Below, in pieces: positions 1-5,487 of a stretch of 5,487 nucleotides of DNA. How positions within the stretch are numbered: position 1 is the first letter of the stretch; every line of letters begins with the position of its first letter. The stretch spans positions 1 to 5,487 of the forward strand of contig JAITMI010000361.1 in the NCBI GenBank assembly GCA_031277435.1, read 5' to 3'. Position numbers and translations under genes: made by a program. The notes beneath the pieces were generated by a model. It was given only the letters and a program-made list of their open reading frames with translations, had not been told where the DNA came from and ran no database searches. This stretch comes from Pseudomonadales bacterium. GTDB lineage: Bacteria > Pseudomonadota > Gammaproteobacteria > Pseudomonadales > Pseudohongiellaceae.

Positions 1-9
1 ACTCGCTCG

Positions 10-522
10 CTACTCGCTATCTGATCCGGGAGATGCCGTATCAGGCGGCACGCAAGGACTATCGGATTCCGCTTGGTTACAGCTATACGTTACAGATGGC
101 ACTTTAACGGTACGGATACTATCTTCTTCCTCGAAGGAGAATCTAAATGTCGCTGAGGTATTACACTCGTTCTCAATACCTTCATACTTCACGGTCGTAA
201 TATATTTCAGCATGGTTTCATCGAAGAATCTGGGGTAGCTTCGCTGGTATCTATCTGACCATGCTTCTGACTCGACTACAGTCGCTCCGTAGACTGAGCC
301 ATCCGGCCTCACATTGAAATTTAGCAAGACGCTGCCTTCGACAAAGGCGTGTAAATACGTTGTCCCTGGAAGGACATCTTTTACGGATTCATAGGACGGG
401 TATTTATGGGTTGTGCGCGGACTTGCCATGCGTATATTGTCCTCGCATTGCGGGAGATCAGCGGCGACCGATAGCTCGCAGAAAAAAAGCGTGATAACGA
501 AGAGGATAAATTTTGTAAACAT
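10..522 (-). CDS. Small exported protein with TonB C-terminal-like domain
   Basis: The 170-residue product begins with a classical signal peptide: Lys4, a hydrophobic core FILFVITLFF at residues 5-14, and a likely cleavage site after SVA or SVAA (residues 18-21). No lipobox is present, so a soluble periplasmic protein is inferred. Residues about 60-131 resemble the TonB C-terminal fold: EGSVLLNFNVRPDGSV, then a VVES strand, then FFDETMLKYITTVKYEG, then a final strand SATFRFSF. The N-terminal membrane anchor and Pro-rich spacer of true TonB are absent, so it is probably not an energy transducer by itself. The tail (about 135-170) is acidic and Ser/Pro-rich. Four cysteines remain after cleavage (26, 120, 148, 157) and could form disulfides. 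The start at 522 is chosen over the in-frame ATG at 588 because a GAGGA ribosome site lies 9 bases upstream and the signal peptide starts there; the longer version would be repeat DNA. It diverges from the ATPase operon. Exact function is unknown. Confidence 0.72.
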   Translation of the reverse strand: MFTKFILFVITLFFCELSVAADLPQCEDNIRMASPRTTHKYPSYESVKDVLPGTTYLHAFVEGSVLLNFNVRPDGSVYGATVVESEAWSDRYQRSYPRFFDETMLKYITTVKYEGIENECNTSATFRFSFEEEDSIRTVKVPSVTYSCNQAESDSPCVPPDTASPGSDSE

Positions 523-531
523 GAGCTGAAT

Positions 532-536
532 TCCTC
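532..536 (-). promoter_or_regulatory. Ribosome-binding site deciding the start of the TonB-like gene
   Basis: On the minus strand GAGGA ends 9 bases before the ATG at 522. It is the only good Shine-Dalgarno near a candidate start, and it places the start immediately before the signal peptide. The repeat arm at 544-576 lies only 7 bases further upstream, so if transcription starts beyond it, the mRNA leader would carry the repeat as a hairpin. Confidence 0.6.
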
Positions 537-543
537 GGCGCGT

Positions 544-631
544 GTAGGTTGGGCTGAGCGCAGCGACGCCCAACATGTTTCGTTCCAAAATGGTTTCAAT
601 GTTGGGCTTCGCTGCGCTCAGCCCAAGCTAC
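544..631. repeat. Facing pair of 33-bp palindromic intergenic repeats
   Basis: Arm A is 544-576 and arm B is 599-631. The reverse complement of B matches A at 31 of 33 positions, with a 22-base spacer (577-598). Each arm is itself a shorter imperfect palindrome: TTGGGC and GCCCAA flank a 13-base centre in arm A. Read as protein, the repeat gives strings such as LGFAALSP, a common false-ORF product of this kind of intergenic element in proteobacteria. It resembles a REP/BIME-like unit in facing orientation. It sits between divergent genes, so it cannot serve as a shared terminator there. A role in mRNA stability, supercoiling or as a nonautonomous mobile element is inference. Confidence 0.75.
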
Positions 632-725
632 TCACTGCACTTCGTGAAGCCTACCGCGCGCTGGCTTGCTCTTGCAACGGATGAGGGTATGAAGGTTCTT
701 GACCAGGCTTTTACTCCCGCATCGC

Positions 726-753
726 TTGCGGTGGCGCTCATGCTCGCTAAAAT
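726..753 (+). promoter_or_regulatory. Weak sigma70-like promoter candidate for the atp operon
   Basis: TAAAAT at 748-753 matches the -10 consensus at 5 of 6 positions. The upstream box TTGCGG at 726-731, 16 bases away, matches the -35 consensus only in its first three bases. An alternative is an extended -10, TGATATAGG, at 808-816, which lacks a -35 partner. A promoter for the operon must lie in this leader or in the repeats, but sequence alone does not decide which. Confidence 0.2.
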
Positions 754-801
754 GGCGGCTATTTCCATGCTTCCTTTGGCGCCAGCCAACCCGGTACGAT
801 G

Positions 802-836
802 AGGATGTGATATAGGCATGAGGCATAAGGATGTGA
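802..836. repeat. Direct repeat AGGATGTGA, two copies 26 bp apart
   Basis: The nonamer AGGATGTGA occurs at 802-810 and again at 828-836, about two and a half helical turns apart, just upstream of the atpD ribosome site. It could be a regulator's double half-site or chance. No known operator is recognised. Confidence 0.35.
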
Positions 837-852
837 ATTTCGCGCGATTTGA

Positions 853-2289
<1,437 letters not shown>

Positions 2290-2302
2290 GCGAGGTGCAG
2301 CC

Positions 2303-2722
2303 ATGCGGCTTTTGATTACCGATCCCATCGCCGTAGTGGCGGATCTCACTGACGTAGTGTCAGTGCGCGCCGAAGATGAAAGTGGCAGCTTTGGCATTCT
2401 GCGCGGCCACGCCGATTTTTTGACCACCTTGGCTTTATCGGTAGTATCGTGGCGGCATGAAGATGGGCGGCGCGGTTATTGCGCGGTGCGGCGCGGCGTG
2501 TTCAGCGTGTTGGGCGGGGAGGAAGTCTTGATCGCCACCCGCGAGGCGCACTTGGGCGAAGACCCCGCCGCGCTCGAAGCACAAGTCTTGGCCGGTTATC
2601 ACAGCGAACGCGATGCCGAACGCCGCGCCGGCGCCAGCGCGGCGCAATTGCGGATGCGCGCGATTCGCCAGATCGTGCAGGCGCTGCGCGGCGGCGGTGG
2701 CGGCACGGAGTTGAGCGTATGA
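2303..2722 (+). CDS. atpC: N-type ATPase subunit epsilon
   Basis: This 139-residue protein is the epsilon subunit of the central stalk, which contacts gamma and the c-ring and in F-type enzymes can inhibit ATP hydrolysis through its C-terminal helices. The N-terminal beta-sandwich covers about residues 1-86 and includes the family stretch GSFGILRGHADFLTTL (28-43), comparable to GxxGILPGHxPLLTxL in common epsilon. The C-terminal part (about 88-131) is rich in Ala, Arg and Glu and is predicted to form the helical hairpin. A Gly run (133-136) ends the chain. The start at 2303 has GAGG at 2292-2295. The stop overlaps the atpQ start in an ATGA, so the two are probably translationally coupled. Position directly after atpD fits the N-ATPase operon. 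Confidence 0.93.
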   Translation: MRLLITDPIAVVADLTDVVSVRAEDESGSFGILRGHADFLTTLALSVVSWRHEDGRRGYCAVRRGVFSVLGGEEVLIATREAHLGEDPAALEAQVLAGYHSERDAERRAGASAAQLRMRAIRQIVQALRGGGGGTELSV

Positions 2723-3003
2723 GCGGCGACGATCCGACACCGCCGGAAGAAAAAATGCTGAACGCGGTGCGCCTGCGCGAAGAACGCCGCCGCCGCGCCG
2801 AGAGCGAGCCCTCGCTTGCGCGCTATCTCGGCCAAGTCGGCATTTTGGGCTGGGCCATCGTGCTGCCGACCTTGGTGGCGCTGTATGTGGGGCGCAAAGT
2901 GGATCACTATTTTGGCACCGGCGTATTTTGGACCGCTCCGGCCTTATTGATCGGCCTGGGCTTTGGTTGCTGGATGGCGTGGAAATGGATGCAGCGGCAA
3001 TGA
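2719..3003 (+). CDS. atpQ: AtpQ, AtpI-like small membrane protein of the N-ATPase
   Basis: The 94-residue product has a charged cytoplasmic N-terminus (1-36, with an EERRRRAE cluster) and two predicted membrane helices at about 39-57 and 68-89, separated by the short loop GRKVDHYFGTG. This matches the AtpI / ATPase gene 1 family (named AtpQ in N-ATPase operons), related to the gene-1 product of ordinary atp operons, which helps c-ring assembly and may handle Mg2+ or Ca2+. The start at 2719 is chosen because it overlaps the atpC stop as ATGA and has GGAG at 2707-2710; the frame is open further upstream but that would bury most of atpC. It ends in another ATGA overlap with atpR. Function as an assembly factor is inferred from the family and the neighbourhood. 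Confidence 0.88.
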   Translation: MSGDDPTPPEEKMLNAVRLREERRRRAESEPSLARYLGQVGILGWAIVLPTLVALYVGRKVDHYFGTGVFWTAPALLIGLGFGCWMAWKWMQRQ

Positions 3004-3293
3004 CTATACTCGTTCCATTATTGTTCCTGTTGAGCGGCTATGCCGCTGGCCGGCTGCATTTCGCGCTATTGCGGCGCAATACCGAGCTGTACTTGCAAGG
3101 CGGCGCCGTGGCGCGCGCGGTGGGGATGCAGCTTACGCGGCTGGCCTTCATCGCCTTGGTATTGGTGGTGGCGGCATATTTTGGCGCTGCTTCGCTAGTA
3201 GCCTGCGCAGTGGGAATCATGCTGGCGCGCTTGGTAGTATTGCGGCGCGCGGTGCGGGAGGAGAAATATACGGGAGGAGGAATAAAGGAATGA
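3000..3293 (+). CDS. atpR: AtpR, N-ATPase-specific membrane subunit
   Basis: This 97-residue protein has three predicted membrane helices at about 2-24, 46-64 and 66-84. Arginines lie within or at the edges of the helices: Arg18 in YAAGRLHF, Arg47 in LTRLAF and Arg77 in MLARLVV. AtpR is found only with N-ATPases. Its membrane arginines have been proposed in the literature to interact with the carboxylates of c subunits, perhaps while the ring assembles. The start at 3000 is an ATGA overlap with the atpQ stop, and the encoded protein begins directly with a hydrophobic stretch. A strong GGGAGGAGG within the last codons serves the next gene. Its presence, between atpQ and atpB, is the best single marker that this is an N-type and not an ordinary F-type operon. 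Confidence 0.9.
   Translation: MTILVPLLFLLSGYAAGRLHFALLRRNTELYLQGGAVARAVGMQLTRLAFIALVLVVAAYFGAASLVACAVGIMLARLVVLRRAVREEKYTGGGIKE
3272..3280 (+). promoter_or_regulatory. Strong ribosome-binding site of atpB inside atpR
   Basis: GGGAGGAGG, a near-perfect Shine-Dalgarno, ends 9 bases before the atpB ATG at 3290 and encodes Gly-rich residues at the AtpR tail. It is the strongest ribosome site in the window and confirms the start of subunit a. Confidence 0.75.
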
Positions 3294-3979
3294 TCGATTC
3301 ACCACTGAGCCTCGACATCCTGTTCTCAATCGGCCCGGTGCCGATCAGTAGCGCCGTGGTAACAACCTGGGGCTTGATGCTGCTACTCACCGGCGGCAGT
3401 TGGCTTTGTACCCGCAACTTGCGCGCCCAGCCCACGCGGATGCAGGCGCTGCTCGAACTTGTCGTCAGCGTGGTGGCGGGCCAGGTGCGTGAAACGATGG
3501 ACGATGAACCTGATCCCTATCTGCCATTGATTGGCACTTTGTTCTTGTTCATCCTCTGTGCCAACTGGTCCTCGCTGATTCCCGGCGTCGAGCCGCCCAC
3601 CGCGCATCTGGAAACCGACGCCGCGCTGGCCTTGATCGTGTTTGGCGCCACCATCTGGTTTGGCGTGCGCAAATTGGGCGCGAGAGGCTATCTGCGCTCC
3701 TTCACCCGCCCGGTGCTGCTGTTGGCGCCGCTCAATGTCATCGAGAGTTTTACTCGTATTTTTTCACTTTTGGTACGTTTGTTCGGTAACGTGATGAGTG
3801 GAGTATTCGTCGTTGCCGTGGTGCTCGATCTTTCCGGGCTCTTGGTACCGATTCCCCTGATGGCGCTCGATATGTTGACGGGCGCCGTGCAGGCTTATAT
3901 TTTCTCCGCGCTGGCCTTGGTCTTTATCGGCAGCGCGATCAGCGAAGCCGCTTCTGAAGCAAAGAAGGAAACCCCATGA
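3290..3979 (+). CDS. atpB: N-type ATPase subunit a (ion channel stator)
   Basis: The 229-residue membrane protein is subunit a, which forms the two ion half-channels beside the c-ring. Predicted membrane helices lie near 20-40, 78-98, 110-127, 143-160 and the long pair at about 161-184 and 186-216. The essential arginine is Arg163 in LLVRLFGN, corresponding to Arg210 of E. coli. Gln201 in GAVQAYIF corresponds to Gln252. The position matching E. coli Glu219 is Val172, while the position matching His245 is Asp194, so the acidic group has changed helix. The short N-terminus (family motif near GPVPISSAVVTTW) and total length suit N-type a subunits. The start overlaps the atpR stop (ATGA) behind a strong ribosome site, and its own stop overlaps the atpE start the same way. 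Confidence 0.95.
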   Translation: MIDSPLSLDILFSIGPVPISSAVVTTWGLMLLLTGGSWLCTRNLRAQPTRMQALLELVVSVVAGQVRETMDDEPDPYLPLIGTLFLFILCANWSSLIPGVEPPTAHLETDAALALIVFGATIWFGVRKLGARGYLRSFTRPVLLLAPLNVIESFTRIFSLLVRLFGNVMSGVFVVAVVLDLSGLLVPIPLMALDMLTGAVQAYIFSALALVFIGSAISEAASEAKKETP

Positions 3980-4221
3980 ATTGGATTCAAATCGTCAGTA
4001 TTTTAGGCGCGGCCTTGGCCGTCGCCATCGGTTCCATCGGCCCGGCCCTGGGCGAAGGCAAAGCGGTGGCCGCCGCGATGGACGCCATCGCCCGCCAGCC
4101 GGAATCGGCCAATACCATTTCGCGCACCCTGTTCGTGGGCTTGGCGATGATCGAGACAATGGCGATTTACTGTTTGGTAGTCGCATTATTGCTCTTGTTC
4201 GCCAACCCTTTTGTTGCCTGA
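3976..4221 (+). CDS. atpE: N-type ATPase subunit c (rotor ring)
   Basis: The 81-residue hairpin protein is subunit c, many copies of which form the ion-carrying rotor. Helix 1 covers about 4-38, the polar loop ARQPE is at 39-43, and helix 2 covers about 47-76. The ion-carrying carboxylate is Glu60 in MIETMAIY. A second carboxylate, Glu27 in GPALGEGK, stands where Na+-binding c subunits such as that of Propionigenium have Gln32; Thr61 and Tyr65 complete a Na+-site-like set, whereas the usual second hydroxyl position is Met62. Helix 1 has GxAxAxA (11-17) in place of GxGxGxG, the motif linked to ring size. The start at 3976 overlaps atpB (ATGA), with GAAGGA upstream. Either Na+ or H+ may be carried: N-ATPases of both kinds are reported. 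Confidence 0.96.
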   Translation: MNWIQIVSILGAALAVAIGSIGPALGEGKAVAAAMDAIARQPESANTISRTLFVGLAMIETMAIYCLVVALLLLFANPFVA

Positions 4222-4251
4222 TTAGTTTAATAATTGGTTGAATAAACGATC
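4222..4251 (+). promoter_or_regulatory. A/T-rich atpE-atpF spacer without clear ribosome site
   Basis: This 30-base gap is the only open junction after atpC. It is strikingly A/T-rich, contains no GGAG-like sequence at proper distance from the atpF ATG, and has a possible weak 5-bp stem GTTTA (4225-4229) with TAAAC (4243-4247). It may lower atpF translation relative to the many-copy c subunit, or mark an RNA cleavage site. Both are inference. Confidence 0.35.
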
Positions 4252-4983
4252 ATGACAATTGATTGGTGGACGCTGGCGCTGCAAGCGATCAACGTCTTGG
4301 TGTTGATCTGGCTGCTCAGCCGCTTTCTTTACAGGCCGGTGCTGGCGGCGATTGCCGCGCGGCAGGCGGCGGCGGATAAATTATTGGCTGATGCCGAAGC
4401 CGCCAAGGCCAAAGCACAGGCCGAAGGCGCCGCGTTCGAGGCACAGCGCGCCGCGCTGACCGCCACGGTGGAACAGCAGCGCAAAGCGGTGCTCGACGCC
4501 GCTGAGCTGTCCGCGCAAACCTTGCTCAAGCAGGCCGAGGATGAAGCCAGCGCGCACGCCGCGCAAGTCGAAACGGCGCTGGCGCGGGAACGGCAAGTGG
4601 CAGCCGAAGCGCTGCGCGCCCAGGCCGCGGAACTCGCCACCACTATCGCCGGTACTTTGCTCAGCCGCTTGCCGCCGCAAGTGGTTACGGAAGCTTTGTT
4701 CCAATCCTTGCTCGCTAAAATCGCCGCCTTGCCCGCCACTGAGCGCCAGCGCATCGACGCGCCGCAAATTCTCACCGCCACCGCGCTCAGCGACGTGGAA
4801 CAGGCGAGCTACCGCGAACGCCTCGCCGATGCGCTCGGGCATCCGCTCGATGTCCACTTTACGGTGGAGGCGGCGCTGATCGCGGGTTTTGAACTCTGCG
4901 GTACGGATATCCTCGTCACCAATAGCTGGCGCGCGGACTTGGCGGCGGTGCTGCGTCAACTCAGCGAGGCTGAGCATGGCTGA
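4252..4983 (+). CDS. atpF: N-type ATPase subunit b with delta-like C-terminal extension
   Basis: The 243-residue protein is subunit b of the peripheral stalk, fixing the soluble head to the membrane. It has one N-terminal membrane helix (about 5-27), the family junction FLYRPVLAAI, and a long Ala/Glu/Gln/Lys coiled coil (about 35-135). Ordinary bacterial b ends near 156 residues. Here a further globular stretch follows, and residues about 173-237 align by eye with the C-terminal domain of delta: TATALSDVEQ with E. coli delta SAAALSEQQ, then ALIAGFEL with SVMAGVII, then SWRADLAAVL with SVRGRLERL. No separate atpH is present before atpA, where delta sits in ordinary operons, so this extension probably does part of delta's job. 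The delta N-terminal domain appears to be missing. The start at 4252 lacks a good ribosome site. The stop overlaps atpA by 8 bases. Confidence 0.93.
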   Translation: MTIDWWTLALQAINVLVLIWLLSRFLYRPVLAAIAARQAAADKLLADAEAAKAKAQAEGAAFEAQRAALTATVEQQRKAVLDAAELSAQTLLKQAEDEASAHAAQVETALARERQVAAEALRAQAAELATTIAGTLLSRLPPQVVTEALFQSLLAKIAALPATERQRIDAPQILTATALSDVEQASYRERLADALGHPLDVHFTVEAALIAGFELCGTDILVTNSWRADLAAVLRQLSEAEHG

Positions 4984-5487
4984 GCTGCTTTCTCCCGCCT
5001 GGCTCGATCAGGCGCGCGCGCAAGTCAAGGACGCGGCGCTCGGCCCCGACATCGCCGAAATCGGCAAGGTAGAGGCCATCGCCGACGGCGTGGCGCAAAT
5101 TGGCGGCCTGCCGCGCACCCGGCTCAACGAACTCTTGCGTTTCGACAAAGGCCAGGTGGGCTTTGCGCAAACCTTGGATGCAGAGCGCATCGCCTGCGTG
5201 CTGCTCGATAGCGGCAGCGGCGTCGAAGCTGGCGACATCGTGCGCGGCAGCGGCGACGTGGTGCGTGTACCGGTAGGGCCAGAACTATTGGGGCGTGTGG
5301 TCGATCCCTTGGGACGGCCCCTTGATGGCGGCGCGCCAATCACGGCGGAAAATCTCATGCCGATTGAGCGCCCCGCGCCCGCGATCATCGAACGCGACCT
5401 GGTGACGCAGCCGGTGCAAACCGGCATCCTGGTGATCGACGCCTTGTTTGCGCTCGGGCGCGGGCAACGCGAACTCATCATCGGCGA
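4976..5487 (+). CDS. atpA: N-type ATPase subunit alpha (partial, 3' end outside window)
   Basis: 170 complete codons of the alpha subunit, the noncatalytic nucleotide-binding partner of beta in the head, are visible. The N-terminal helix SPAWLDQARAQVKDAAL (6-22) would be the contact for the peripheral stalk. The beta-barrel follows from GKVEAIADGVAQI (30-42), and then typical alpha stretches: GRVVDPLGRPLDGG (106-119), IERPAPAIIERDLV (130-143) and GRGQRELIIG (161-170). The window ends one partial codon into the Walker A loop (GDRQTGKT in the family), so P-loop and arginine-finger residues cannot be judged. The ATG at 4976 lies inside the end of atpF, with GAGG at 4966-4969. No frameshift is seen. 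Full alpha is about 500 residues; atpG is expected downstream. Confidence 0.96.
   Translation, partial: MAELLSPAWLDQARAQVKDAALGPDIAEIGKVEAIADGVAQIGGLPRTRLNELLRFDKGQVGFAQTLDAERIACVLLDSGSGVEAGDIVRGSGDVVRVPVGPELLGRVVDPLGRPLDGGAPITAENLMPIERPAPAIIERDLVTQPVQTGILVIDALFALGRGQRELIIG

Noticed and set aside
523..588. N-terminal extension of the TonB-like protein to the ATG at 588
   Set aside because: The added residues are translated repeat DNA and would push the signal peptide away from the N-terminus. The ATG at 522 has a proper GAGGA.
544..631. Transcription terminator
   Set aside because: The flanking genes point away from each other, no transcript needs to end here, and no U-run follows the hairpin.
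575..802. Plus-strand open frame of 75 codons before atpD
   Set aside because: It begins in the intergenic repeat (the MLGFAALSP string is a repeat translation), lacks a ribosome site and shows no domain.
2479..2718. Upstream extension of atpQ
   Set aside because: It overlaps most of atpC in another frame and gives a low-complexity Arg-rich sequence; the ATGA overlap start with GGAG is far more credible.
3981..4241. Second plus-strand frame over atpE
   Set aside because: It is an alternate-frame shadow rich in Arg, Gly and His, while the other frame is a perfect c subunit.
4976..5487. atpA as a truncated pseudogene
   Set aside because: The frame is intact to the last base; the gene is simply cut by the window edge.

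Overview
The window holds the first eight genes of an operon for an N-type rotary ATPase (N-ATPase). The gene order is atpD-atpC-atpQ-atpR-atpB-atpE-atpF-atpA, all on the + strand from 874 to the right edge. atpA is cut at the edge just before its Walker A loop, and atpG (gamma) is expected next, outside the window. This beta-epsilon-first order, with the small membrane genes atpQ and atpR, is the published signature of N-ATPases. These are a horizontally spread F-type branch usually found as a second ATP synthase in bacteria and some archaea. The G/C-rich codon use and the type of intergenic repeat suggest a proteobacterium (gamma or beta). The sequence does not allow a species call.

Left part (1-631): a minus-strand gene (10-522) encodes a small exported protein with a TonB C-terminal-like fold. 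It is clearly more A/T-rich than the ATPase genes and has no evident functional tie to them. Immediately upstream of it lies a pair of facing 33-bp repeats (544-576 and 599-631), each also able to fold on itself. From 632 to 873 there is no credible gene. This stretch is the leader of the ATPase operon, with a weak promoter candidate and a 9-bp direct repeat.

ATPase operon (874-5487): AtpD (beta) carries the catalytic P-loop and AtpC is epsilon. AtpQ and AtpR are two small membrane proteins thought to help ion-channel or c-ring assembly. AtpB is subunit a with its essential Arg, and AtpE is subunit c with two carboxylates. AtpF is subunit b with a long C-terminal extension resembling the C-terminal domain of delta. 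AtpA is alpha. There is no atpH (delta) gene among these genes; the b-delta arrangement probably replaces it. Four successive gene junctions (C/Q, Q/R, R/B, B/E) are 4-base ATGA overlaps and F/A overlaps by 8 bases, so translation is probably tightly coupled. The one loose junction is atpE/atpF, a 30-base A/T-rich spacer without a clear ribosome-binding site.

The most interesting points are the b-delta fusion, the c subunit's Glu27/Glu60/Thr61/Tyr65 ligand set together with a GxAxAxA packing motif (hinting at a large rotor ring), the acidic residue of subunit a moved to a different helix, and the degenerate DELSEED loop of beta. The operon type itself is known, so it is not a new system; the details of this copy deserve checking.
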